64,000 nt of DNA from Thiocapsa sp. KS1 (lineage in GTDB: Bacteria; Pseudomonadota; Gammaproteobacteria; Chromatiales; Chromatiaceae). Each line of letters begins with the position of its first letter. The stretch's first letter is position 1. Shown piece after piece: positions 56,701 to 64,000 of this stretch. The DNA lies in NCBI RefSeq assembly GCF_001499735.1, contig NZ_LN848257.1:2829570-2893569 (forward strand), written 5' to 3'. The position numbers were made by a program, and so were the translations under genes. The notes beneath the pieces are model-generated. The model worked only from the letters and a program-made list of their open reading frames with translations, was not told the origin of the DNA and ran no database searches.

Positions 56701-58173
56701 CCACATGCTCTGTTCGACGGCGCGTGGTACCGCGCGACCAATCCGGACGTGACGCAGGCCGGTATCGATCCCTTTTGGCATTACGTATGCCGAGGCTGGT
56801 CCGAATCACGGAACCCTCATCCGTTGTTCGATACGGCCTGGTACCTGGAGCACAATGCAGACGTGCGCGCGGCGGGCATCGATCCTTTCGCACACTATCT
56901 AGAGGCCGGCGCATCCGAGGGCCGAGACCCCTGCCCGCTTTTCGACACCGACTGGTATCGAAGCGAGAATCCGGACATCCTGGATGTCAACCCGCTTTAT
57001 CACTATCTGACGGCGGGTGCGGCCGAAGGACGTCGACCTCACCCGCTCTTCGATTCCGCGTGGTATTTACGCGAATATCCGGAGGTGGCCACCAGCGGAC
57101 GCAATCCTCTGGTGGACTATCTCATCTTCGGTGCAGATCAGGGCCGTAATCCGAGCGCGGAATTCGATACCGACTGGTATCGGACGATCTATCCCGACAC
57201 CCGGTGCATGAATCCATTGGTTCACTATGTGATCGCGGGTGCTGCCGAAGGGCGTTTGCCCCGTCCCGAGGCAAACAAGAAGGATCCGGCCGACGCCCTG
57301 GCGGGTCCCGATCCTATTGTGGTTTTGCCGCCCCCGCAGAACGGATCGCTCGCCGAATGGCAGCAGTACTGGGAAACCCTGCTCCCGACGCCCGAGTCGT
57401 CTCCGCAGCGTATCCTCGTCATCGACTGGAAGCCTCCCACCCCGGATCGCGATTCCGGATCCTATCGCATGTCGATGATCCTGGAGCTCATCCGCGAAGC
57501 CACCCGGGGCGTCGACTTCATCGCGGATCGTCCGGCCGAGGACCCGAGCTATGCCCGTGCACTCACGAGCAACGGGGTTAGAGTCGTCACCGGACAAGAG
57601 GCCGCAATCGCCCATTTGCAAGGCAACGGAGGTCGATACCGTGCGGTCTGGATCGCCCGCCCCGAGCTTGCCGAGATCTATCTGCCCATCGTGCGTGCCT
57701 TCGCCGTGAAGGCCCGCGTGCTCTACGACACGGTCGATCTGCACTGGATTCGCTTCGAGCGCGGCATCCCCTTCGACGACCATCCGGACCGCCTGACAAA
57801 GATGGCCGAACGCTATCGCCGAATCGAGTTATCCAACGCAAGGGCTGCCGATATCACGATCGCCATCACGCCCGAGGAGAAAATGGCGCTCCTCGAGCAG
57901 GAACCGACGCTTCACGTCGAGCTGGTCCCCAATGTACACCGACTCTGTCCGTGCGTTACACCCGCTTCGGCTCGGCACGATCTTTTTTTATCGGCGGATT
58001 CAACCATGTGCCGAATGTCGATGCAGTCATCTACTTCGTGCGCGACATCCTCCCGCTCGTACATGCGCAACGCCCCGAGATCAGGTTCAACATCGTCGGC
58101 AGCGATATGCCCGATGCGATCCGGGCACTCGCATCCGACCTTGTCAACCCGGTCGGCTATGTCCCGGACGTGA
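53701..58173 (+). CDS. Giant multidomain protein: PIG-L-like + GT2 + coiled coil + 11 WY repeats + GT4 (frameshifted end)
   Basis: Open over about 1490 codons. In order: a PIG-L/LmbE deacetylase-like domain (VLVVAAEPGDEVFGCGGACR, with TDG and PSVHDPDATRS) whose usual HPDDE reads EPGDE; a GT2 domain (PLVSVVIRSANRPELADALD, VVFLDDDDWFLPDH, NVYEDWDFWVQL); a coiled coil with a tandem 38-residue repeat; eleven repeats of about 38 residues; and the first part of a GT4 domain (LVIDWKPPTPDRDSGSYRMS, VLYDTVDLHWIRFERG). At T7 (57983-57989) the frame changes, and the stop at 58173 follows about 60 missense codons. The rest of GT4 is open in another frame to 58487. ATG 53701 (or 53707/53710) is preferred to 53527; no strong ribosome site is seen. 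Confidence 0.85.
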   Translation: MCMMKNLPQAFFPDSSGAALGSGPVLVVAAEPGDEVFGCGGACRRHSEAGDDVYVLVVTDGCPDVGDPSTLPELRLNLESECRAAAQVIDYHEPIFWAEPPTGIEYGEKMVRRLAQLASETGARLLYAPSVHDPDATRSVLGLVAREAVRRMSTDCVLAVYEVEVPLQPTLFLDITPVFDLKQAAMACFGSRSDNQSRSEQIAALNRLRAYTLPRAVEAAEGLTLVRAEDLSRPVAGTSARLKSWTESPSDRPLVSVVIRSANRPELADALDSIATQTYRHIEVILVDVEGHGALMPEPWCGQFPLRTASTGAHLGRGAAANVGIMAATGHYVVFLDDDDWFLPDHVACLVNALQRSDTSRIAYSGIECRRQTESGDWEIVHVFNEPHDATRLLIENYLPIHAVLFERSLVDADTRFDETLNVYEDWDFWVQLSTRSIFVHVDRITAVYRIAPASGFGVRTSDPETRRGLEAFFARWRTRWTLEQVIAIAGYTKHQAERARADSRQYRADVQAELSALHATAEKQEALEQTVEKLQATLQAREKRIANLEIATDGRLTNLGRLSAALSTCQARVAKLEADDAEKSARIHELDNAIEDKKTVMAELVSCQARVVKLEADDAEKSARIHNLSDTFAEHKKAMTELQASLHDSTTQLLSARSELDAGRERIHELRHIILECESKGAGLERALAAARDNASSTESQRQRLVARISALQTSASWSLTGRLIRIEQRLPALTRAAFAVARATWWTLTLSWRQALQRRALARRILASDLFDETWYAQRYPDVLLCGYRPIFHWLTIGSREGRDPNPLFDGSRYLARTVADTQSLADPRFDPLLDYLDHGVQSGRDPHPLFDSRWYLENNPDVAARDANPLADFFRNGSAQDRDPHPLFDLDWYLAQNPDVAAAGINPLVHFVEQGVHEGRDPHPLFRVDWYLNRNPDVAAAGVNPLIHFIEDGARAGCDPHPLFHIPWYFERNPDVVAAGVNPLIHFVTLGMAQGMDPHALFDGAWYRATNPDVTQAGIDPFWHYVCRGWSESRNPHPLFDTAWYLEHNADVRAAGIDPFAHYLEAGASEGRDPCPLFDTDWYRSENPDILDVNPLYHYLTAGAAEGRRPHPLFDSAWYLREYPEVATSGRNPLVDYLIFGADQGRNPSAEFDTDWYRTIYPDTRCMNPLVHYVIAGAAEGRLPRPEANKKDPADALAGPDPIVVLPPPQNGSLAEWQQYWETLLPTPESSPQRILVIDWKPPTPDRDSGSYRMSMILELIREATRGVDFIADRPAEDPSYARALTSNGVRVVTGQEAAIAHLQGNGGRYRAVWIARPELAEIYLPIVRAFAVKARVLYDTVDLHWIRFERGIPFDDHPDRLTKMAERYRRIELSNARAADITIAITPEEKMALLEQEPTLHVELVPNVHRLCPCVTPASARHDLFLSADSTMCRMSMQSSTSCATSSRSYMRNAPRSGSTSSAAICPMRSGHSHPTLSTRSAMSRT
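55408..55635 (+). repeat. Two tandem 114-bp (38-codon) repeats in the coiled-coil region
   Basis: Unit 1 (55408-55521) and unit 2 (55522-55635) encode near-identical stretches: CQARVAKLEADDAEKSARIH and CQARVVKLEADDAEKSARIH, then diverging ends. The strong DNA identity in the first half points to a recent internal duplication within the giant gene. Confidence 0.85.
56014..57267 (+). repeat. Eleven tandem ~38-codon repeats (LFD..WYL..NPDV..NPL.H)
   Basis: Eleven units of 36-42 codons begin LFD and share WY near position 6, NPDV near 11, NPL near 20, a H(F/Y) pair and G..EGRDPHP at the end. Units 3-6 are closest to the consensus; unit 2 is longest and most divergent, and units 9 and 11 are shortened. 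No known family name is offered. Confidence 0.9.
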
Positions 58174-58487
58174 CCCCCTGGTTCGAGCAGAGTCGCGTCT
58201 TCGTCTCGCCGCTGCGACACGGCGCGGGCATGAAAGGTAAAATCGGTCAGAGCTTGAGCTACGGACTCCCGGTCGTCACCACGCGAATCGGTGCCGAGGG
58301 CATTGGCCTCACGGCCGAGGTCGATGCCTTGATTGCCGATGATCCGCTCGTGTTCGCGCAGTCCGTGGTACGCCTCTACACCGATGACGCACTCTGGCAC
58401 CGCATGTCGGCCGCCGGGCAGGCTCTGATCGAACGCCGCTACTCGAAAGCGGCGGTTGCACCGATGCTGCTGCCTCTTTTGACCTGA
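57951..58487 (+). pseudogene. Out-of-frame C-terminal part of the giant protein's GT4 domain
   Basis: From the T7 run onward this frame, not the main one, matches the paralogue at 48105-49535: FIGGFNHVPNVDAVIYFVRD, ILPLVHAQRPEIRFNIVGSD, VAPLRHG-like VSPLRHGAGMKGKIGQSLSY and TRIGAEGIGLTAEVDALIAD. One extra T (eight instead of seven at 57983-57989) would join GAT CTT TTT TTT ATC and restore one continuous protein. As it stands this part has no start of its own. It could be a true mutation, phase variation, slippage or a sequencing error. Confidence 0.8.
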
Positions 58488-58494
58488 AGCCGCC

Positions 58495-59316
58495 ATGACG
58501 ACACCCAACCCTTCATCTTCAGCCCTTCAAACCCGGGGTTTCATGTCGGATCCGAAAGACAATCGCGTTCTGGTTCTCGGCGTCTATCTGCCGTCGGTCC
58601 CGAACCACGCAGCACGGATCTCGGCTGATCTGCTCGCCGGAAACCAATGGCAGGTCGATCTGCGGTGGGCGGCGGTCGGCGAAGGAGACATCCCCGACGG
58701 GCTTAGGGAGCTCACGGTTCTGCGTATGATCGAGCGAATGCCCAAGTTCGGCATCCTCAATCGACTGCTGGCCGAGATCGACCTCGCCCCCTATCGATTT
58801 TTGGTGGTCGTCGACGACGATATCGAGCTGGAATCAGGCTTTCTCGACCGCTTTCTCGCCTCTCAAACGGCGCATGGCCTGACCTTGGCACAGCCCGCTC
58901 GAACCCACGACAGCTACATCGATCACTATTTCGTGGCTCAACTCCTCGGGGTCGAGGCACGGCAGACGCGATTTGTCGAGATCGGTCCCGTCTTCTCCAT
59001 ACGCCGCGACGGTTTTGCGCGCCTGCTGCCGTTCGACGAGGAGGCACCCATGGGTTGGGGGCTCGATTTCGTCTGGCCCGTCCAGTTGGACTCGGACGGT
59101 TGTCGCCTCGGCATCATCGATGCGGCGCCCGTGCGCCATGCACTCCGCAAGCCTGTCACCACCTACGACTACACGGAAACCAGTGCAGCGATGGCGCGAT
59201 TTTTGAGCGATCGCGAGCACCTGAGTCATGCTGCGGCATTCGTCGCACTCGAGACCTACCCGATTCGCCCATCCGACCCCGCTCGTGACGACGGCCATCG
59301 ATCGGGACAGCCTTGA
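58495..59316 (+). CDS. Glycosyltransferase-like protein of unknown family
   Basis: The 273-residue protein has a GT-A-like core: NRVLVLGVYLPSVPNHAARI near the start, a DxD-type site in YRFLVVVDDDIELESGFLDR, and EEAPMGWGLDFVWPVQLDSD, where WGLDF resembles acceptor-side motifs. The family is not recognised with certainty; similar proteins are often labelled DUF707-like or simply hypothetical. It starts seven bases after the giant gene's C-terminal part and ends before or overlapping the next gene, so the three are co-transcribed. Confidence 0.72.
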   Translation: MTTPNPSSSALQTRGFMSDPKDNRVLVLGVYLPSVPNHAARISADLLAGNQWQVDLRWAAVGEGDIPDGLRELTVLRMIERMPKFGILNRLLAEIDLAPYRFLVVVDDDIELESGFLDRFLASQTAHGLTLAQPARTHDSYIDHYFVAQLLGVEARQTRFVEIGPVFSIRRDGFARLLPFDEEAPMGWGLDFVWPVQLDSDGCRLGIIDAAPVRHALRKPVTTYDYTETSAAMARFLSDREHLSHAAAFVALETYPIRPSDPARDDGHRSGQP

Positions 59317-59398
59317 CGCTCGCCTCACCCATCGGCGCTCAGCGCGCGCATCCTGTGCACGCGTTGCCACGGAAGCACACAGAAAGGCACGAACGATC

Positions 59399-61342
59399 GT
59401 GAAACAGCCTGCCCCATCCGTCGCGGAGCCGCTTATCAGCGCGGTCATCTGCACCTACAATCGAGCACCGCTGCTTCGGCAGGCGTTGGGTGCACTCTGC
59501 GCGCAGACGATTGGACTCGATCGTTTCGAGGTCATCGTCGTCGACGACGGCTCGACCGACGATACGCGCGCGGTCGCCGAGCGTTTCTCCGGCGTGCTCC
59601 ATTTGCGTTACGCCTATCAGGCGAATTCCGGGCTCGCCAGCGGGAAGAACCACGGACTCTTCCTTTCGAGGGCGCCGATCGTCGCGTTTCTCGACGACGA
59701 CGACGTTCTGGATCCGCGTTGCCTCGAAGAGCACCACAAGACCCATGAGCGCTTTGCGCAGCCCAGTTACGCGGTGCTGGGCTACACCGGGCTGGCCGAA
59801 GAGCCGGCGCGCTCGCCGCTGATGCGCTATGTCACGGATGTCGGCTGTCAGCTTTTTTCCTACCCGCACATCAAGCATGAGTCGATCCTAGACTTCAGCT
59901 ATTTCTGGGGCGGTCGTACATCGTGCAAACGCGGCTTTCTTCTCGAATACGGGGTCTTCAACCCGGTTTTTCGTTTCGGCGCGGAAGACATCGAGCTGGG
60001 TTTCCGGCTCGAGAAGGTCGGCCTTCGCGTCGTCTACAACGCAACAGCCATCAGCTCCATGATCCGAACCCTCACCTTCGAGGATTTCTGCCGAAGGTGT
60101 CGCCTGCAAGGCCAGTCCAATTGGGCATTCAGTCAACTGCATCCGGACCCGGCCGTTCAGGCTTGGGCCCAAATCGATCATGCGGAGCTGGAATGGGCGC
60201 AGATCGCCCCCCGATTCGACGATCTCATCAAGGCCGCAGGGGATCTGGATCGATTCGCACAAGCGCGCGCGCGAATGGACCTGCACATCGATCCGGTCAC
60301 GACGGAGCTTCTTCACCAGTTCTATGCGGCGGCTTTTCGAGCCAACCGCATCCGAGGCACAATCGAGCGCAAGCTCGGCGCCGCCGCAGCGCAACCCACG
60401 CCCTTGCGGGAGGCGCCGTCGCGAGACGCGCACCGCCGCCGCAGCGCAACCCCGATCCTGTCGATCACGCATTGCGCAAGCCTCGACGAATACCGCGCAT
60501 TCGCATCGACCGCCGACCACTCGGACGCCGAGCCGTCGGCGCTTGAAGCAGGCATCATCGACAGCGGCCAAGCGACCGAGATCGAGGGCTTTTGCCATGT
60601 CTGCGAAAAGCCCGTTCGGTTCAAGGTTGATTTCGCTCATGCTTATCTGCTCGACGGCAAGCTGACGCCGAACTGGCGTGAAACGCTGATCTGCCCGGGC
60701 TGCGGGCTCAACAACCGAATGCGAGGCGCCATCAACGTCTTCGAGCAGGAATGCCGGCCCGGACCGCAGGCCGACATCTATATCACCGAGCAGGCCACCG
60801 GATTCCATGCGTTGTTGCGCAAACGCTATCCCGGTGTCATCGGCAGCGAGTTTCTCGGTAGCGACCGGCCTTGGGGATCGGTCGACGACCGCGGCATCCG
60901 CAACGAAGACGTGACTCACCTGAGCTTCGCGGACGACAGCTTCGACTACGTCCTCTCGTTCGACGTCCTCGAGCATGTACCCGACTATCCCGCCGCCTTG
61001 GCCGAATTCCACCGTGTCCTGAGATCCGGCGGCAGACTTCTGCTGAGTGTGCCTTTCCGACCGAATGCTCCCGAAACACTGATCAGAGCGCGGATCCTCG
61101 AGGACGGATCGATCGAGCACCTCACAGAGCCCGAATATCACGGCGATCCGTTGCGCCCGGACGGATGCCTGGCGTTCTATCATTTCGGCTGGAATTTGAT
61201 CGACGCCATCCGCGGTGTCGGGTTCAGCAACCCATCGTGCGCCTTCTACGCATCCGTTGAGCTCGGCCATCTCGGCCCGGCGCAAATGTTCTTTATGGGA
61301 AGCAAAGAGGAGGAGCCTCTTCTCGCCGCCGCGAGGACGTAA
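59399..61342 (+). CDS. GT2 glycosyltransferase fused to SAM-dependent methyltransferase
   Basis: About 647 residues. The N-terminal GT2 domain (residues 10-300) has intact motifs ICTYNRAPLLRQALGALCAQ, VVDDGSTDDTRA and FLDDDDVLDPRCLEE. After a linker come a zinc-ribbon-like part (FCHVCEKPVRFK and CPGCGLNNRMRG) and a class I methyltransferase (residues 480-630; SFADDSFDYVLSFDVLEHVP, LRSGGRLLLSVPFRPNAPE). GTG 59399 avoids overlap; GTG 59284 or ATG 59228 (overlapping the previous gene by 33 or 89 bases) are possible. The paralogue at 47060-48121 matches only the GT2 part. Confidence 0.87.
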   Translation: MKQPAPSVAEPLISAVICTYNRAPLLRQALGALCAQTIGLDRFEVIVVDDGSTDDTRAVAERFSGVLHLRYAYQANSGLASGKNHGLFLSRAPIVAFLDDDDVLDPRCLEEHHKTHERFAQPSYAVLGYTGLAEEPARSPLMRYVTDVGCQLFSYPHIKHESILDFSYFWGGRTSCKRGFLLEYGVFNPVFRFGAEDIELGFRLEKVGLRVVYNATAISSMIRTLTFEDFCRRCRLQGQSNWAFSQLHPDPAVQAWAQIDHAELEWAQIAPRFDDLIKAAGDLDRFAQARARMDLHIDPVTTELLHQFYAAAFRANRIRGTIERKLGAAAAQPTPLREAPSRDAHRRRSATPILSITHCASLDEYRAFASTADHSDAEPSALEAGIIDSGQATEIEGFCHVCEKPVRFKVDFAHAYLLDGKLTPNWRETLICPGCGLNNRMRGAINVFEQECRPGPQADIYITEQATGFHALLRKRYPGVIGSEFLGSDRPWGSVDDRGIRNEDVTHLSFADDSFDYVLSFDVLEHVPDYPAALAEFHRVLRSGGRLLLSVPFRPNAPETLIRARILEDGSIEHLTEPEYHGDPLRPDGCLAFYHFGWNLIDAIRGVGFSNPSCAFYASVELGHLGPAQMFFMGSKEEEPLLAAART

Positions 61343-61422
61343 ACATGGGGTCCACTCGCGCTTGGCAGCGCACGCCGATCACCTCGGAGACACGGCACCT
61401 CGTCGCCCCTGGAGCCTGCGTT

Positions 61423-62085
61423 TCAGTGGGTTAGGCGATGCATAAGGACGTTCGAAACGGCTTGGACATCGAAGGATTCGCCCAGAAACGTGAACAGCGG
61501 CTCAAGCGCCATGGGATCGTTCTTGTACATGTCGTAATCCAAAACGAAACAGTCGTCCGGATGCTCTGATCGATAGGCATGAAATGCCTGATCCATACGT
61601 CTGACCATGGATATGATCGGGGCAGAATCACGCTCCGCATGCCAGGCCGAACGCGCGACCGCGTCGGCATCTCTCGTGTTGAAGATCAGCCTACAGGGGT
61701 AAAGCTCGCACCGAATGAAATCCAAGAAACACGCAAGATTCTCCTCCTCGAAATAGCGGATTTCCTTGAATCCGACGACCCGGCAACCCGGCGGGGGACG
61801 TAAGACTTCGTCTCGAAACGTCTCGATCAAACGACGCGTATAGCGCCCTAGATCGACGCCGCCGATCCCGTGCCAGGGGTGATTGCCGCAATTGCTGTTC
61901 TCCGAGTAGGTTGTCTTGGCATGGGCAAGCCTTTTGCTGCTCCAGAACAGCGGCAGAATCGCCAAGTTGTTCTCCCCGCGAATGCAATAGCCATCGATAC
62001 CGTTCAGAATCGCTTGGAGCAGTGTCGAACCCGAGCGGGCGTAAGTCACGATACACAGATATTGAAGAGGTGTTTCCGGCATCAT
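61423..62085 (-). CDS. Sulfotransferase (Stf0/PAPS-type)
   Basis: A 220-residue sulfotransferase. The 5'-phosphosulfate-binding loop is YARSGSTLLQAILNGIDG near residue 15, with VVGFKEIRYFEEENLACFLD mid-chain and LIFNTRDADAVARSAWHAER as the 3'-phosphate site. Such enzymes add sulfate from PAPS to sugars or lipids. It converges on the GT2-methyltransferase gene and lies downstream of the small methyltransferase on its strand. The acceptor is unknown; a sulfated exopolysaccharide is a reasonable guess. Confidence 0.88.
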   Translation of the reverse strand: MMPETPLQYLCIVTYARSGSTLLQAILNGIDGYCIRGENNLAILPLFWSSKRLAHAKTTYSENSNCGNHPWHGIGGVDLGRYTRRLIETFRDEVLRPPPGCRVVGFKEIRYFEEENLACFLDFIRCELYPCRLIFNTRDADAVARSAWHAERDSAPIISMVRRMDQAFHAYRSEHPDDCFVLDYDMYKNDPMALEPLFTFLGESFDVQAVSNVLMHRLTH

Positions 62086-62206
62086 CTCTATTGATCCCGA
62101 TAGTCAATACGGTCTAACCGGACCGGCGCCCGAGCGCGCCGTCCGATCGAAGATCCGAGGCGGCATAGATGCTCGAGGCACCGGACGCTCGGCAATGGTC
62201 CATCCG

Positions 62207-62845
62207 TTAGTCCGACGCGCGCCCGGCATGCTCCCGTCGTTTCAGAAATTGCTGGCGCGAATGCTCTTCCCGCAGCGTCCCCTCGCCGAGGCGCTCGTAC
62301 GCCGCCCACTTCCGGGTTTTGTCCACACATTGCCAGCGCGGGTCCGCATCAAGAAAATCAAGCAACATCTGTACGGCCGGCAGGTGAATGTCGTCGATCA
62401 CGAGCATACCGCCACGTCGCAGCCGTCCGGCACCATAGTACCAGTCGAGCATCGGGGTCGGAAAACCATGCCCGCCGTCGATGAAGAAGAGATCCAGCTC
62501 GCTTGGTTGCAGGGTCGGCAGCACCTCGTCGCTGAAGCCCTGGTTCAAGGTCAATCGATCGGTCGCAATCCCACGCTCACGACAGTGCGAGAACAAACCC
62601 TCGATCTCCGATGTCCAGGGCGCAACGCAGGTATGCTCGGTACCCAGCAGAACAAAAAGCAGGGTCGACAAACCCAGGCCGGTCTCGAGGGTTCGCGAGC
62701 GAGGCCCGCAGTGACTAGCGATGAATTCATAACAGGGCCGATCGGTGCGCCACACCCCGCCTTCGGGGTTGCCCAGCTCAGTATGGACCTGCGGCAGATC
62801 CCGGAACAACTGCTCGACGATCTCGGATCGTGACTGATCTTGCAT
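62207..62845 (-). CDS. Class I SAM-dependent methyltransferase
   Basis: A 212-residue methyltransferase with a Rossmann core: LETGLGLSTLLFVLLGTEHT (motif I region), LTLNQGFSDEVLPTLQPSEL, LFFIDGGHGFPTPMLDWYYG and GGMLVIDDIHLP. The start ATG 62845 has GGTGAG upstream; a longer frame to 63145 overlaps the divergent sulfotransferase and is unlikely. It is transcribed together with the sulfotransferase at 61423-62085. Substrate unknown; sugar or small-metabolite methyl transfer by context. Confidence 0.84.
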   Translation of the reverse strand: MQDQSRSEIVEQLFRDLPQVHTELGNPEGGVWRTDRPCYEFIASHCGPRSRTLETGLGLSTLLFVLLGTEHTCVAPWTSEIEGLFSHCRERGIATDRLTLNQGFSDEVLPTLQPSELDLFFIDGGHGFPTPMLDWYYGAGRLRRGGMLVIDDIHLPAVQMLLDFLDADPRWQCVDKTRKWAAYERLGEGTLREEHSRQQFLKRREHAGRASD

Positions 62846-62881
62846 GGCGATCTCACCTTTTATAATGCAACGGGTATCATT

Positions 62882-63544
62882 ATGGGACACTCCAACACGA
62901 AAGTGTTTTTTATCGGCTTCAACAAGACCGCGACCACATCGTTCCACGCGCTCTTCGTCGGCAGCGGCTATAAAAGCCATCACCATAATATCGATGGCTG
63001 GAATCTTGCCCTGAACATGGAAAAAAACAGCCAAGACGGAAAGCCGCTTTTGGCTGGATTCGACGATGCCGACGTCTACAGCGACCTCACCTATTTGAGC
63101 GATGCACACTATATCGAAGGCAATCGCTATTTCGAAGAACTGCACGCCGAGTACCCGAATGCCTATTTCGTTTTACAGACCAGAAACGAGGACGATTGGA
63201 TTCGCAGCAGGTTCAATCACTATCTGTTTGCCGCGCGCGTCTGCACCGCGTTGAACCTGGCCCCGGAAGCGGTTGAGGCGTATTGGCGCGACCAGTTGGC
63301 GAGCCACACGCAGCGCGCGAAGACACACTTTCGAGATTACGATCGCTTCCTGTGTTTCGATATCGATCGGAACCGGATCGAAGATCTCATCGAATTTGTG
63401 AAGCCGGATTTCGTCCTTGATCGTGGATTCTGGGGAAAGCTCAACCAGACGACCGCCATTTCCAGCGAGAACGGCGGCGCGCGCGATCAAGCGGATGAGC
63501 GCTGCTGCGAGGGGGGCCGCGCTTATGATCATGACAGGCGATGA
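62882..63544 (+). CDS. Sulfotransferase-family protein
   Basis: The 220-residue protein opens with KVFFIGFNKTATTSFHALFV, the PAPS-binding loop of the sulfotransferase family (KTATTS), and has YFVLQTRNEDDWIRSRFNHY as the 3'-phosphate region. ATG 62882 is preferred over 62840. It is divergent from the small methyltransferase (36 bp apart) and converges on the GT4 gene at the right edge, overlapping it by 16 bases. Sequence differs from the other sulfotransferase of the locus, so they are not recent copies. Confidence 0.86.
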   Translation: MGHSNTKVFFIGFNKTATTSFHALFVGSGYKSHHHNIDGWNLALNMEKNSQDGKPLLAGFDDADVYSDLTYLSDAHYIEGNRYFEELHAEYPNAYFVLQTRNEDDWIRSRFNHYLFAARVCTALNLAPEAVEAYWRDQLASHTQRAKTHFRDYDRFLCFDIDRNRIEDLIEFVKPDFVLDRGFWGKLNQTTAISSENGGARDQADERCCEGGRAYDHDRR

Positions 63545-64000
63545 AACAGCGCCGCGTAGTCGTCGATCATCCGTTCGGCCGAGAACGCCGACGCGCGGTT
63601 CCGCGCGCCCAGGGCCAACCGCGCGCGTTCGGAGGGATCGGCCAACCAGTGATTCAGGATCTGCGCCAGCGCCGCGTCGTCGCCGATCGGAAACAGCGCG
63701 CCGCTCTCTCCGGGCTGGATGATCTCGCCCGGCCCCCAGGGACAATCGCTGGCCGCGACGGGAACTCCCAAGGCCATGGCCTCGACGAGCACGTTCCCGA
63801 ATCCCTCGTAATGCGACGAGAGCACGAAGATGTCCGCATGCCGGATCCAGTTGAATGGATTGTCCTGAAAGCCGGTCAGGCAAAGGCGCCCGCCGACACC
63901 GTACTCCTCCGCCCAGGCCGTGATCTGCGCGCGCATCGGACCCTCGCCGACAACGACCAGGAGCGGCAACGGCTCGACATCGACCCGGGCGAAGGCGGCA
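63529..64000 (-). CDS. GT4 glycosyltransferase, C-terminal part (cut by right edge)
   Basis: The last about 157 codons of a GT4 enzyme are seen; the frame stays open to the right edge. The donor-side motif VLSSHYEGFGNVLVEAMALG with VPVAASDCPWGPGEII is intact, and the preceding LLVVVGEGPMRAQITAWAEE is the typical Rossmann beta strand. It should add a sugar to the same polysaccharide as its neighbours. The N-terminal acceptor domain lies outside the window. Confidence 0.88.
   Translation of the reverse strand, partial: AAFARVDVEPLPLLVVVGEGPMRAQITAWAEEYGVGGRLCLTGFQDNPFNWIRHADIFVLSSHYEGFGNVLVEAMALGVPVAASDCPWGPGEIIQPGESGALFPIGDDAALAQILNHWLADPSERARLALGARNRASAFSAERMIDDYAALFHRLS

Noticed and set aside
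56014..57267. CRISPR-like array
   Set aside because: The repetition is at protein level with codon-scale drift, not identical DNA repeats with unique spacers.

Overview
The window is high-GC DNA from a gammaproteobacterium, most likely a purple sulfur bacterium of the Chromatiaceae. Supporting signs are the gene orders apaG-apaH-folA, leuS-lptE-holA-proA-nadD-rsfS and hslV-hslU-DUF971-ubiE-ubiJ-ubiB, a glycine-cleavage operon with split P subunits behind a tandem glycine riboswitch, and a small membrane protein that looks like the family named after a Thiocystis locus (Thivi_2564). The lineage is inferred from recalled families and gene order; no marker gene or RNA gene lies in the window. 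I saw no tRNA, rRNA, insertion sequence, prophage or CRISPR array.

Layout. 1-7180 (minus): the N-terminal ~2390 codons of a giant cyclic beta-1,2-glucan synthase (NdvB/ChvB type), cut by the left edge. 7387-10011: a small envelope/stress-like cassette (coiled-coil protein, secreted protein, two tiny membrane proteins) divergent from a Crp/Fnr-type regulator. 10225-23123: housekeeping, with a Gfo/Idh/MocA oxidoreductase, apaG-apaH, folA, a WYL regulator, rsfS, nadD, proA, holA, lptE, leuS, a zinc-ribbon protein and a secreted SCP2-like protein. 23500-29794: glycine riboswitch, gcvT, gcvH, gcvPA, tpx, gcvPB, dgkA.

29904-38769: a cell-surface sugar module with GtrA and GtrB homologues, a convergent polytopic membrane protein, a fused acetyltransferase/ketoisomerase and a sugar aminotransferase (together suggesting a dTDP-3-acetamido-3,6-dideoxyhexose), a methyltransferase and a double-domain glycosyltransferase. 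39251-45109 is a core island (HslVU protease and ubiquinone genes). 45120-64000 returns to polysaccharide genes: a two-gene ABC exporter (Wzm/Wzt type), many GT2 and GT4 glycosyltransferases, methyltransferases and two sulfotransferases, ending in a GT4 gene cut by the right edge.

The most unusual items are: (a) a giant multidomain protein at 53701-58487 (PIG-L-like + GT2 + coiled coil + eleven ~38-residue WY..NPDV repeats + GT4) whose last domain is thrown out of frame at a run of seven T; (b) two pairs of paralogous glycosyltransferase modules on opposite strands, one member of which has lost the usual GT2 acidic motifs; (c) a Gtr-like glycosylation module joined to 3-acetamido-sugar enzymes; (d) at least three families of dispersed palindromic DNA elements in the intergenic gaps, including four copies of an 84-88 bp element bounded by inverted AACCGCG arms.
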